From: Solirubrobacterales bacterium
GTDB lineage: Bacteria > Actinomycetota > Thermoleophilia > Solirubrobacterales > Solirubrobacteraceae
Reading direction: 5' to 3'
Assembly (NCBI GenBank): GCA_027306855.1
Contig: DAHUYZ010000005.1
Span: 1-64,000, forward strand
Length of the DNA: 64,000 nucleotides
Position numbers and translations under genes: made by a program. The notes under the pieces were generated by a model, which was not told the DNA's origin, did not search any database, and worked only from the letters and a program-made list of their open reading frames with translations. Shown here in pieces: positions 51,846 through 61,218 of this stretch. Positions within the stretch are counted from its first letter, which is position 1. Each line of letters opens with the position of its first letter.

Positions 51846-53120
51846 GTGACCGACTTGCCTGACGGCTTCCCCCCGCGCACCGCCTCCTACGAGGCCGATC
51901 CCGAGCACGTCGGGCGCGTGCTGCTGCTCTATTCGGGTGGGCTCGACACGAGCGTGATGCTCAAGTGGATCCAGGACCGCTACGACGCCGGGGTGGTCTG
52001 CCTGACGGTCAATCTCGGCCAGCCCGGCGAGGACTACGAGGTGATCGAAGGCAAGGCCAGGATGCTTGGGGCGCTCGACTGCCACATAGTCGATGCGCGT
52101 GAGGAGCTCGCGCGCGAGTACATCACGCCCGCGATCAAGGCGAACGCCCTCTACGGCGGCGGCTACCCGCTGTTCACGGCGCTCGGCCGACCGTTGATCG
52201 CCAAGCTCGCCGTCGAGTACGCGCGCTCGAGCGGCTGCGACACGATCGCGCACGGGTGCACGGGCAAGGGCAACGACCAGGTGCGGATCGAGGCGACCGT
52301 TGCCACGCTCGCGCCCGAGCTGAAGGTGATTGCGCCGGTGCGCTCCTGGCAGATGGGCAGGGAAGAGGAGATCGCGTACGCGCACGAGCACGGCATCCCG
52401 ATCAAGTCCCACCCGACCCAGGGCACCGAGGTCGCGCCCTACTCGATAGACGACAACCTCTGGGGCCGCTCCTCGGAGGGTCGCTGGATCGAGGATCTCG
52501 ACCACGCCCCCGAAGACGACGTCTTCCAGCTCGTCACCCGACCGGAGCTTGCGCCCGATGCCCCGGAGACCGTCGAGATCGAGTTCGAGCGCGGTGTGCC
52601 GGTCGCCCTGAACGGCGAGCGGCTGGACCTCGTGGACCTGCTCGAACGCGCCGCCGAGATCGGCGCGCGCCACGGCGTTGGGATCGTCGACCACATCGAG
52701 GACCGGATCGTGGGGCTGAAGGTCCGCGACATCTACGAGGCCCCTGCCGCCGCGATCCTGCTGCCCGCCCACCAGGAGCTCGAGAAGCTCGTCTGCACGA
52801 TCCACCAGAACCAGTTCAAGGGTCAGCTCGACCGCCAATGGGCCTACCTCGTCTACGCCGGTCTTTGGTGGGAGCCGCTGCGCGAAGACCTCGACGCCTA
52901 CATGGACAGCGTCAACGAGCAGGTCAGTGGAACGGTCGGCGTCAAGCTCTACAAGGGCCATGCGCGCGTGGTTACGCGCTCCTCGCCCAACGCGGTCTAC
53001 GACCAGTCGCTTGCCTCTTTCGGCGAGTCGGGAGGGCTGTTCTCGCAGACCGCCTCACCCGGCTTCATCGAGCTGTTCTCGCTGCAGTCGCGCATGGCCT
53101 GGAGGCTTCGAAACCGCTGA
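51846..53120 (+). CDS. argG: Argininosuccinate synthase
   Basis: 424 aa from GTG 51846; TTG 51837 is the track start. RVLLLYSGGLDTSVMLKWI is the PP-loop ATPase motif; HGCTGKGNDQVRIE and YSIDDNLWGRSSEG are conserved synthase blocks. Joins citrulline and aspartate with ATP. Last arg gene in the run: argF, argH and argR are not in this window, so the pathway is completed elsewhere. Confidence 0.95.
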   Translation: MTDLPDGFPPRTASYEADPEHVGRVLLLYSGGLDTSVMLKWIQDRYDAGVVCLTVNLGQPGEDYEVIEGKARMLGALDCHIVDAREELAREYITPAIKANALYGGGYPLFTALGRPLIAKLAVEYARSSGCDTIAHGCTGKGNDQVRIEATVATLAPELKVIAPVRSWQMGREEEIAYAHEHGIPIKSHPTQGTEVAPYSIDDNLWGRSSEGRWIEDLDHAPEDDVFQLVTRPELAPDAPETVEIEFERGVPVALNGERLDLVDLLERAAEIGARHGVGIVDHIEDRIVGLKVRDIYEAPAAAILLPAHQELEKLVCTIHQNQFKGQLDRQWAYLVYAGLWWEPLREDLDAYMDSVNEQVSGTVGVKLYKGHARVVTRSSPNAVYDQSLASFGESGGLFSQTASPGFIELFSLQSRMAWRLRNR

Positions 53121-53217
53121 GCGCCTGTCACGGCGGGCGTCTCGGTGTGCGGCTCGCGCGGGAGGACGGCGTCGTTTGCTGACCCGTCCGAAGGCTCCTC
53201 TAGGCTTGCGCGCATTG

Positions 53218-54975
53218 ATGGTCGAGGAGAGCGAGACGCCTGAGATGGCCTCCCGGGCCGAGGTGGGACAGGACGTGCTTGCGGAGCGCCGTGCTCGGCG
53301 TGCCGAAGTGAGCGACCACGCGGTTCTGCGCCGCGCCGAGGCGGCCGAGGCTGCCGTGCACAACCTCGAGACACACCTCGCCTCGCTGGAGCAACGTCTC
53401 GAGGAGGTGGGCCGCGAGCGCGAGCGCGTGGCGTCGCGGCTTGCCGAGCGCGAACGAGACGTCGGCCAGATCAAGCAGCGCGAGTACACCGAGCAGCAGC
53501 TGCGCGTCGAAGCGGAGGAGCGGGCCGAGCGGGTCCAGCGGGAGCTGCGCGATGAGATCCGAGCACTGAGCGCTCGCCTTGAGGAGGCCGAGCGCGACAT
53601 CCGCGAGCTGGACGGTGAGCTGACGCGACTGCGTGAGCGTGACGCGCGCCTGCAGCCGATCGTTCACGACCTGAGGGACGTTGCCGCCTCGCTGCGAACC
53701 AGCTTCGAGCGGGAGCTGAACGGCCTGCGGGAAGAGCTCCAGCAGGAGGTCGTGTGGGAGCGCCAGACCTATGTGCGCGAGCTCACCGCGATGGCTGCGC
53801 GCATGGAGGATCTCCGTTTCGAGCTGACCCGCACCGCCGCCGACCTGCGCGAGCAGTTGAGAGCCGAGCCTGCCGTGACCTCCCAGCCCGGGTCCGACTC
53901 TGAGTCAGAGCGCGAGGTGGTCCATCGCCAAGAGATGGCCGACGCGCTGGTCGCGGCGGTCGAGCGCCTGCGCGCCCGGGTCGCCGAGGTCAGAGAGGTC
54001 GAGCCCTCCGCAGCTGAGGCGGTGTCCGCTCCTGAGCCGGCTCCCGCGCCTGAGGCGATATCCGCTCCCGAGCCGGCCCCCGCGCCCGAGGAGACGCTTG
54101 AGCTTGCGGCGAGCGAGCAGACTTCGCTTGCGCCGCCGGTCCCCGAGTCCGCCGCGGACACGGCAAGCGCGCTCGATGCCCCGGCCCAGGCGCCTGTGTT
54201 TGCGGCCGAGCCGGTCGTGCTGCGACCCGCGCCGATGGTCGTGCCGTCCGAGCGCATGTCCTGGCTTGCGCCCGCGATCCGCAGGGTGGCCGCGCAGCGC
54301 GATGCAAAGCTTGCGGCGGAGCTCGTCATCGAGCTGTTGCCCGCGCAGCGACAGGTCATCGAGGGATCCGTCACGTACGAGCTGAAGATCGACGAGCTCG
54401 GCGCGTTCCACGTCGCGGCGGATCCCAGCCACGTGACGATCTCTCGTGACGGCGCGTCCGGTCAGGTCGACTTCTCGCTGGCGGGCTCGGCGGCGAACCT
54501 CAGCGAGCTGGCTGCCGGCGGTGGCAAGCGCAGGCAGCCGGGCGTACGCGTGCGCAAGGGACGCCGGCGCGCACGCCGCCTGCTCAAAGCGCGGCGTGAG
54601 CCGATCGCGCTCGCGGACCTCGCGGACGCGAATGTCGACGTCTGGCCGGGGCTGCTGCTGCTCGCGCTGGCAGAGGCGATCGACCCGTCGTGGACCACCG
54701 GACACCGCTTCGAGATCGCGTTCGAGATCGTCGGGACCCCCGGAGTGGTCATCTATATGCGGGTCTGTGACGGCGAGCCGATTCTTGTGAGTCGCGCGAC
54801 GGCGGGAGCGCCCGTCGCCACAATCTCGGTCGGCGAGCACACACTCATTCGCTTGCTCGCCGGTATGCCTGTTACCGCGGGGAGCGAGGCGATGGCTAGC
54901 GGCGACATAGCCGCGGTGCACAGCTTCCTCGCGTGGGCCGCGCGCGCTCAGGGCTTGGCGCCCGCCCAGATCTGA
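53218..54975 (+). CDS. Coiled-coil protein with SCP2-like C-terminal domain
   Basis: 585 aa from ATG 53218; the track start 52927 lies in argG and adds out-of-family residues. Residues 25-240 are an unbroken coiled coil (LEQRLEEVGRERERVASRLAERERD). A Glu/Pro/Ala linker (PEPAPAPEAISAPEPAPAPE) follows, then a C-terminal domain (about 400-585) with HVAADPSHVTISRDGASGQVDFSLAG and MRVCDGEPILVSRATAGAPVATISVGEHTLIRLLAG, which recalls SCP2 sterol-carrier-like lipid-binding folds. Role unknown; a lipid-linked structural or cell-envelope protein is plausible. The gene tail is tandemly duplicated (see repeat). Confidence 0.72.
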   Translation: MVEESETPEMASRAEVGQDVLAERRARRAEVSDHAVLRRAEAAEAAVHNLETHLASLEQRLEEVGRERERVASRLAERERDVGQIKQREYTEQQLRVEAEERAERVQRELRDEIRALSARLEEAERDIRELDGELTRLRERDARLQPIVHDLRDVAASLRTSFERELNGLREELQQEVVWERQTYVRELTAMAARMEDLRFELTRTAADLREQLRAEPAVTSQPGSDSESEREVVHRQEMADALVAAVERLRARVAEVREVEPSAAEAVSAPEPAPAPEAISAPEPAPAPEETLELAASEQTSLAPPVPESAADTASALDAPAQAPVFAAEPVVLRPAPMVVPSERMSWLAPAIRRVAAQRDAKLAAELVIELLPAQRQVIEGSVTYELKIDELGAFHVAADPSHVTISRDGASGQVDFSLAGSAANLSELAAGGGKRRQPGVRVRKGRRRARRLLKARREPIALADLADANVDVWPGLLLLALAEAIDPSWTTGHRFEIAFEIVGTPGVVIYMRVCDGEPILVSRATAGAPVATISVGEHTLIRLLAGMPVTAGSEAMASGDIAAVHSFLAWAARAQGLAPAQI

Positions 54976-55020
54976 TTCACGCTCAGGCGCGCTCAGGGTT
55001 TCATGTTCGCCCAGACCTGA
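54942..55020 (+). repeat. Tandem copy of gene tail, 45-bp offset
   Basis: GCGCGCTCAGGGCTTGGCGC...CCCAGATCTGA (54942-54975) recurs as GCGCGCTCAGGGTTTCATGT...CCCAGACCTGA (54987-55020). Both end in an in-frame TGA. Copies differ at several sites. Confidence 0.75.
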
Positions 55021-55096
55021 CCTTTCGCCAGGTGTGCTCGGGGCCGGATGTGGTCGCCGGTCGCTCCGCCGCCGCGACAAATACGATCGGGGAGTC

Positions 55097-58000
55097 GTGA
55101 CAGACCAGCATTGCGCCCACCTTCACGTCCACTCCGAGTACTCGCTGCTGGACGGGGCCTGCAAGATCGAGGCGCTTGCGAGCAGAGCGGCCGAGTTCGG
55201 CCAGCCGGCTCTTGGGCTCACCGACCACGGCGTCATGAACGGCATGGTCGAGCTGTACAAAGCGTGCGCCAAGCACGGCGTCAAGCCGATCTTCGGCTGC
55301 GAGATCTATCTCGTCGACGACCATACGGCAAGCGGGCCCGGACGCGCCGAGCGCAACCATCTGACGCTGCTCGCCGCCAACGACGCCGGCTACCGTAACC
55401 TTGTCCAGCTCTCATCCGCAGGCTTCCTCGAAGGTTTGCAGCGCGGTAAGCCGACGCTCGACCTCGTCCAGCTCGAGCGGCACTCAGACGGAGTCATCGC
55501 GCTGACCGGATGCCTCGCGTCGCGCTTCTGCCAACGGCTGCTCGAGGACCGTCCCGACGACGCCCGCGCCCACGCCGACGATCTCGTGCGGATCTTCGGC
55601 GCCGAGAACGTTTACTTCGAGCTGCAGAAGAACGGGCTTGCGGCACAGGAGAAGTGCAACGAGGGAATCGTGCGCATCGCCCGCGAGATGGGCGGGCCGC
55701 TGGTGGGAACCGGCGACGTCCACTACTTGCGCCGTGAGGACTACGACCACCACACGGCGTTGCTCTGCGTGCAGACCAAGAGCACGCTCGCGGCGCCCAA
55801 GATGACGTTTGAGACGAACGAGTTCTACTTGCGCGACAGCGCAGAGATGGCGAAGGCGTTCGCGCAGTGGCCTGAGGCGATCGCAAGCACGATCGAGATC
55901 GCCGAACGCTGCTCTGTGGAGCTCGAGCTCGGCAAGCAGCTGATACCGCGCTTCAAGACCCCCGACGGCAACGATGAGCGGGCCTACTTGCGGGCGCGTG
56001 TCCAGGATGGGCTGCGTGCGCGCTACGGCGACCCGCCGCCAAGCGAGGCGCTCGAGCGGATGGAGATGGAGCTCGCGGTCATCGACCGTATGGGCTTCAA
56101 CGCCTACTTCTTGATCGTGTGGGACTTCGTGAAGTTCGCCAAGGAGAACGGGATCGCGGTCGGGCCAGGGCGCGGCTCCGCGGCAGGATCGATCGTCTCC
56201 TACTGCCTTGCCATCACCGACGTCGACCCGCTGCACTACGACCTGCTGTTCGAGCGCTTCCTGAACCCAGAGCGAGTGTCGATGCCAGACATCGACATCG
56301 ACTTCTCGGTGCGCGGGCGCGAGCGCGTGATGCGCTACGTAACCGAGAAGTACGGGCGCGAGGCGGTCGCCCAGATAGTCACGTTCGGCAAGATGTTCCC
56401 GCGCGCCGCGACGCGTGACGCGGCGCGGGTGCTCGGCTACGACTACGGCACCGGTGATCGCCTCGCGAAGCTGATCCCCGATCCCATCATGGGCAGAGCC
56501 CCCTCGTTCGAGGACTGCCTCAAAGACGGTGAGCAGCTTCGCAAGGCCTACGACGAGGAGCCCGATGCGCGCAAGATCGTCGATGTCGCGAGGGGCCTCG
56601 AGGGGATCGCTCGCAACTCCTCGATTCACGCCGCCGCGGTCGTGATCGCCGACCGCCCGCTCACCGATATCGTGCCGCTACAGCTCGCCGACGCCGGCGT
56701 TGTGGCCGGTGCGGATGGTGCCGCAGGCGAGCGCTCGTTCCGCACCGTCACGCAGTTCTCGATGAAGCCGATCGAGGAAATCGGGCTGCTCAAGATGGAC
56801 TTCCTCGGCTTGCGCAACCTCGACGTGATCGAGGACGCACTCGACATCATCGAGCGCAGCAGCGGCGAGCGGCCCGACATGGGCACGCTTGCGCTGGACG
56901 ACGCGCGCACGTACGAGATGCTCGCGCGCGGCGACTCGATCGGGGTGTTCTCGTTCGAGTCCGACAGCACGCGCGAAGCGCTGAACAGGGTGCGGCCCGA
57001 CGAGTTCAACGACCTAGTCGCGTTGCATGCGCTGATCCGTCCCGGCGCGATGGACCAGATCCCCGTCTATGCGCGTGGCAAGCACAACCCGGAGTCGATC
57101 GCCTACCCGGACGAGCGGCTGCGGTCGATCCTGCGATCCACCAACGGCGTGATCCTCTATCAGGAGCAGGCGATGCAGATCTCCAAGGAGCTCGCCGGCT
57201 TCTCGGGGGCGAAGGCTGACGATCTCAGGAAGGCGATCGGAAAGAAGAACCGCCAGGCGATGGCCGCCCTGAAGCCTGAGTTCTACGCTGGCTGCCGCGC
57301 GTCCGGCACGTCATCGGAGGTAATCGAGTTCCTCTGGCAGACGAACGAAAAATCGGCCGACTACTCGTTCAACAAGTCCCACGCCGCTTGCTACGCACTG
57401 ATCTCCTACCGTACAGCCTGGCTGAAGGCGAACCATCCGGCGGAGTACATGGCGGCGCTGATCTCCTCGGTGATGTCCACCAAGGACAAGGTCCCGTTCT
57501 TCGTCGCGCGCTGCGAGGAGATGGGGATCGAGATAGCTCCCCCGGACGTCAACCTCTCCGATCACGAGTTCACGGTCGAGGTCCGCGGTGAGCAGGGCGA
57601 GGCATCCGGCGCGGGCGCCGCACTTGGCGTGATCCGCTTCGGCCTGGATGCCGTCAAGGGCGTTGGCTATCAGGCCGTCGAGGCGATCAAGCGCGCGCGA
57701 GAAGGAACCCCGCCCGCCCGCCCGTTCGAGTCGCTGTGGGACTTCTGCGAGCGCGTCGACTACCGCGCGGTCAACAAGAAGGCGATCGAGGCCCTGATCA
57801 AGTGCGGCGCGCTGGGATCGACCGGCGCGACACGCAAGGGCATGCTCGAAGTGCTCGAAGCCGCCCAGTCGGCCGGCCAGAAGGCGCAGCAGGACGCGCT
57901 GATAGGTCAAGGCTCGATCTTCGATCTGCAGCCCGCCGGCGAGGCGCTCGCAAGCGACGGGGCGGCCCGCGCAGCGATGCCGGGGGCGGGCTTGATGCGC

Positions 58001-58720
58001 CCGAGCCACCCGCCGATACGCTCCGAGGAGTTCGACCAGGCCGAGCTGCTCGCCGTCGAGAAGGAGGCGCTTGGCCTGTTCATCTCGGCGCATCCGCTCC
58101 GCCCGCTGCGCGAGGCGATCAGGATGCGCGTGGACTGCCCGCTCGCCGCGCTCGAGCAGCGACGGGACAAGGACTGGGTCACGGTCGGCGGGATCATCAC
58201 CGAGTCCAAGCGGATCCGCACGCGCAACGGCGATCACATGATGTTCGCCACGCTCGACGATCTCGAGAGCTCGGTCGAGATGCTCGTGTTCGGCAAGGCG
58301 CTGGCCGAGCATGAACCGGTCCTCGTGCCCGACAAGGTCGTGCTCGCGCGTGGGCGTGTCGACCACAAGGAAGCAGGCAAGACGTGTCTCATCGTGCAGA
58401 CGGTCGAAGAGTTCGCGCCGACCGCGCAAGAGATCGAGCAGGCCGACAGCGACGCCGAGGAGCGCAGGGCGGCGGCGCTTGCCGTCTCAGCGCCCGTACG
58501 TTTGCAGATCGATCTGGCGAGACTGTCAGCCGACGCGATCGACGACGTCAAGGACATCATCGAGACCCACAAGGGACCGGCGGAAGTCGTACTCGAGATG
58601 GTCACGGGCGCCGGAACACGCGTGTGGCGGCTTGGGGACGCTTATCGCGTGCAGCACACGCCCGGAGTGCGCGCCGAGCTCGAAGCGGCGCTTACGCCGG
58701 CGCTTGCGGCTACGGGATGA
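55097..58720 (+). CDS. dnaE: DNA polymerase III alpha subunit
   Basis: 1207 aa from GTG 55097, where HLHVHSEYSLLDG begins the PHP domain as in the family; the upstream 21 residues of the track ORF are unlike it. PDIDIDFSVRGRERVMRYV is the palm metal motif, with SIHAAAVVIADRPL and KADDLRKAIGKKN characteristic of DnaE1. A helix-hairpin-helix and C-terminal OB domain (WVTVGGIITESKRIRTRNGDHM) follow. The replicative polymerase. Ends in front of a strong bidirectional terminator. Confidence 0.97.
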   Translation: MTDQHCAHLHVHSEYSLLDGACKIEALASRAAEFGQPALGLTDHGVMNGMVELYKACAKHGVKPIFGCEIYLVDDHTASGPGRAERNHLTLLAANDAGYRNLVQLSSAGFLEGLQRGKPTLDLVQLERHSDGVIALTGCLASRFCQRLLEDRPDDARAHADDLVRIFGAENVYFELQKNGLAAQEKCNEGIVRIAREMGGPLVGTGDVHYLRREDYDHHTALLCVQTKSTLAAPKMTFETNEFYLRDSAEMAKAFAQWPEAIASTIEIAERCSVELELGKQLIPRFKTPDGNDERAYLRARVQDGLRARYGDPPPSEALERMEMELAVIDRMGFNAYFLIVWDFVKFAKENGIAVGPGRGSAAGSIVSYCLAITDVDPLHYDLLFERFLNPERVSMPDIDIDFSVRGRERVMRYVTEKYGREAVAQIVTFGKMFPRAATRDAARVLGYDYGTGDRLAKLIPDPIMGRAPSFEDCLKDGEQLRKAYDEEPDARKIVDVARGLEGIARNSSIHAAAVVIADRPLTDIVPLQLADAGVVAGADGAAGERSFRTVTQFSMKPIEEIGLLKMDFLGLRNLDVIEDALDIIERSSGERPDMGTLALDDARTYEMLARGDSIGVFSFESDSTREALNRVRPDEFNDLVALHALIRPGAMDQIPVYARGKHNPESIAYPDERLRSILRSTNGVILYQEQAMQISKELAGFSGAKADDLRKAIGKKNRQAMAALKPEFYAGCRASGTSSEVIEFLWQTNEKSADYSFNKSHAACYALISYRTAWLKANHPAEYMAALISSVMSTKDKVPFFVARCEEMGIEIAPPDVNLSDHEFTVEVRGEQGEASGAGAALGVIRFGLDAVKGVGYQAVEAIKRAREGTPPARPFESLWDFCERVDYRAVNKKAIEALIKCGALGSTGATRKGMLEVLEAAQSAGQKAQQDALIGQGSIFDLQPAGEALASDGAARAAMPGAGLMRPSHPPIRSEEFDQAELLAVEKEALGLFISAHPLRPLREAIRMRVDCPLAALEQRRDKDWVTVGGIITESKRIRTRNGDHMMFATLDDLESSVEMLVFGKALAEHEPVLVPDKVVLARGRVDHKEAGKTCLIVQTVEEFAPTAQEIEQADSDAEERRAAALAVSAPVRLQIDLARLSADAIDDVKDIIETHKGPAEVVLEMVTGAGTRVWRLGDAYRVQHTPGVRAELEAALTPALAATG

Positions 58721-58741
58721 GCGGAGGGTGCGCTGGCGAAG

Positions 58742-58803
58742 GGGATTGGATGAGTCAAAAAAAGTCCAACGGCGCCGTTGGACTTTTTTTGATCACCAAT
58801 CCC
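58742..58803. terminator. Bidirectional terminator between dnaE and nfo
   Basis: AAAAAAAGTCCAACGGC then GCCGTTGGACTTTTTTT is a perfect 17-bp palindromic stem with A/T flanks. It is further framed by GGGATTGG ... CCAATCCC, making a near-continuous 62-bp inverted repeat that ends transcription from both sides. Confidence 0.9.
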
Positions 58804-58810
58804 TTTTTTC

Positions 58811-59677
58811 CTAGGACTTCTTCCGTCGCTCGATTCCCTGCTCGCGCAGGCGTATCGCCAGGGCTATTTCTTTACGGTCAGGACCCTCGCGGTTTTCGCC
58901 GGGGGTCTCCAGCACGCACGCAAGGTCCTCGAACGCGGGCGCTGACAGGAACGCGGCGCAGCCCTCCTCGCCGAGCTCGCCCTTACCGACGTTTGCATGA
59001 CGGTCGCGGTTTGAGCCGAGAGGCGTCTGCGAGTCGTTGAGGTGAAGCGACCCGATTCGATCAAGGCCGATCTTCGCGGCGATCTCCTCGATCACGCGGT
59101 CCATGCCCTCGCTCGTGCGGATGTCATAGCCGGAAGCGAACAGATGGCACGAGTCCAGGCAAACGCCGAGCCGCCCGCCCGCCCCGCACGCCTCGATCAG
59201 AGCCGCAAGCTCGTCAATCGAGCGCCCCAGCGTGCCGCCTGCGCCCGCCGTGTTCTCCAGGTGCAGCGGACACTCCTCGCTTTCTGACAGTGCGTGCTCG
59301 ATCGCCTTGCCCGCCCTGGCGATCGCCTTGGCCGGATCGCCAGTCTTGGCCGAGCCGGGGTGCAGAACCACGCCGGCGGCGCCGATCGCCTTGCCGACAC
59401 GCAGCGAATGAACCAAGGACGTCAGCGACTTCTCGCGGATGTCCTCGTCCTCGCTCGCGCAGTTCAGGAGGTAGACGGCGTGAATCAACACGGCGTCGAT
59501 CTCGCTTGCCTTCATCGCCTCGCAAAACGCCTCGACGTCCTCGTCGCGATAGACCGTCGGTCGCCACATGCGCGGCGACTGGTTGAAGATCTGGATCGCG
59601 CGGCAGCCGCGCTCCACCCCGCGCTCGATCGCCTTCGGCAGGCCCCCCGCCGGCGAGACATGCGCCCCGATCAGCAT
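58811..59677 (-). CDS. nfo: Endonuclease IV (AP endonuclease)
   Basis: 288 aa. Zinc-ligand blocks are intact: LIGAHVSPAGG, VVLHPGSAKTG, PLHLENTAGAG, GVCLDSCHLFASGYD, GSLHLNDS and NRDRHANVGKGELG. A TIM-barrel base-excision-repair enzyme that nicks abasic sites. Convergent with dnaE across the terminator and divergent from gltX (84 bp). Confidence 0.96.
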   Translation of the reverse strand: MLIGAHVSPAGGLPKAIERGVERGCRAIQIFNQSPRMWRPTVYRDEDVEAFCEAMKASEIDAVLIHAVYLLNCASEDEDIREKSLTSLVHSLRVGKAIGAAGVVLHPGSAKTGDPAKAIARAGKAIEHALSESEECPLHLENTAGAGGTLGRSIDELAALIEACGAGGRLGVCLDSCHLFASGYDIRTSEGMDRVIEEIAAKIGLDRIGSLHLNDSQTPLGSNRDRHANVGKGELGEEGCAAFLSAPAFEDLACVLETPGENREGPDRKEIALAIRLREQGIERRKKS

Positions 59678-59760
59678 TGGCGATCGCCATCGGGCGCCGC
59701 ACAGGCGATGGCGCGCATCAATATGGGGATCGGCGGTCCGGCTAGCATGCCGCGCATCCT

Positions 59761-61179
59761 ATGAGGCTCCGCTTCGCACCGTCGCCCACCGGCGCGCTCC
59801 ACATCGGAGGCGCCCGTACCGCCCTGTTCAACTGGCTGCTCGCAAGACACAGCGGCGGGCAACTCGTGCTGCGCATCGAGGACACCGACAAGGAGCGCTC
59901 CACCAAAGAGAACGTTGAGCAGATACTCGAAGCGCTGCGCTGGCTCGAGCTCGACTGGGACGAGGGGCCGATCTTCCAGAGCGAGCGCGCGCCACGCCAC
60001 GAGCAGGTCCTCGAGGCCTTGCTGGATGCGGGACATGCATACCGCTCGAGCGCGACCGCAGACGACGTCAAGGTCTACAAGCAGCGCCATGGCGCCGACT
60101 GCGGCTTTCGCGGAGAGCAAGAGAAGGAGGGCGCGGTGCGTCTGCGCGTGCCCGACGAGGGCGCGACGGTCGTGCACGACGTCATCCGTGGCGACACGCG
60201 CTTCGAGCACGTCCACCTCGATGATCCCGTGATCGCCAGAGCCGACGGCTCGGTGCTCTACAACTTCGCGGTCGCGATCGACGATCTCGACGCGGGCATA
60301 ACCCATGTGGTGCGAGGCGAGGATCACCTCTCAAACACCCCCAAGCAACTGCTCGTGCTTGGAGCCGCCAGAGCGCTCGGCCTCGGGGAGGGCGCGCAGG
60401 AGCCTGTGTATGCGCACCTGCCGTTACTGCATGGCCCTGACGGTAAGAAGCTCTCCAAGCGCCACGGCGCCGCCTCCGTGCAGGAGCTGCGCGACGCCGG
60501 CTATCTGGCCGAGGCGGTCCGCAACTACATCGCGCTGCTCGGATGGGGCGCGGGCGACGACGCGACCGTCCTTTCCACCGAAGAGCTGATCAAACGCTTT
60601 ACGCTCGAGCGCGTCAGCCGCAACCCGGCGCGCTTTGACGAGACGAAGCTGCGCTGGCTGAACGGTCTCTACATACGAACGATGAACGCCTCCGAGCTGA
60701 CCGCTCGCGTGCAGGCCTACCTCGCGCTGACTGATGCGCGGGCCGCTCAGCTCGCCGGCGCTGACCCGGCGCTGACGCAGCGCGCCGTCGAGATCAGCCA
60801 GGAGAAGATCGCGACGCTCGCCGAGTTCTGGCCGCTGGCAGGGTTCGTCTTCGGGGAGCGCCTCCTGAAGCCGGCCGCTGCCGAGCGCTGGCTCGGCGTT
60901 GAGGGCATCGAGGCGTTGCGCGGCGTCCGTGCGGCGCTTGCCGAGCTCGCCGAGTTCGACCAAGTGGCGATCGCATCCACGCTCGAAGGCCTCGTAGAGC
61001 AGCGTGCCGTCAAGCCGCGTGAGATCTATCAACCGCTGCGAGTGGCCCTCACAGGCACGACGATCTCGCCAGGGATCTTCGAGAGCGTTGCTCTGCTCGG
61101 TCCAGAGGAGACGCTGCGCAGGATCGACGCCGCTCTCAACCATTGCGCCCCGGCTGCCGATACGGGGGTTGAAAGCTAA
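59761..61179 (+). CDS. gltX: Glutamyl-tRNA synthetase
   Basis: 472 aa. HIGH motif SPTGALHIGGARTALFN and KMSKS-type KKLSKRHGAASV define a class I Glu-RS; YNFAVAIDDLDAGITHVVRGEDHLSNTPKQ is the conserved active-site block. Also likely charges tRNA-Gln for the amidotransferase route, as is common in actinobacteria (inference). Confidence 0.96.
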   Translation: MRLRFAPSPTGALHIGGARTALFNWLLARHSGGQLVLRIEDTDKERSTKENVEQILEALRWLELDWDEGPIFQSERAPRHEQVLEALLDAGHAYRSSATADDVKVYKQRHGADCGFRGEQEKEGAVRLRVPDEGATVVHDVIRGDTRFEHVHLDDPVIARADGSVLYNFAVAIDDLDAGITHVVRGEDHLSNTPKQLLVLGAARALGLGEGAQEPVYAHLPLLHGPDGKKLSKRHGAASVQELRDAGYLAEAVRNYIALLGWGAGDDATVLSTEELIKRFTLERVSRNPARFDETKLRWLNGLYIRTMNASELTARVQAYLALTDARAAQLAGADPALTQRAVEISQEKIATLAEFWPLAGFVFGERLLKPAAAERWLGVEGIEALRGVRAALAELAEFDQVAIASTLEGLVEQRAVKPREIYQPLRVALTGTTISPGIFESVALLGPEETLRRIDAALNHCAPAADTGVES

Positions 61180-61218
61180 AAGGGTCGGCCTGGATGCCGC
61201 CCACATCAAGGCGGTGCT

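Noticed and set aside
51486-52961. 491-aa minus-strand ORF
   Set aside because: Antisense shadow of argD/argG.
54000-54120. PEPAPAPE repeats as a DNA repeat element
   Set aside because: Simple Pro/Ala/Glu linker coding sequence within the coiled-coil gene, not an independent repeat.
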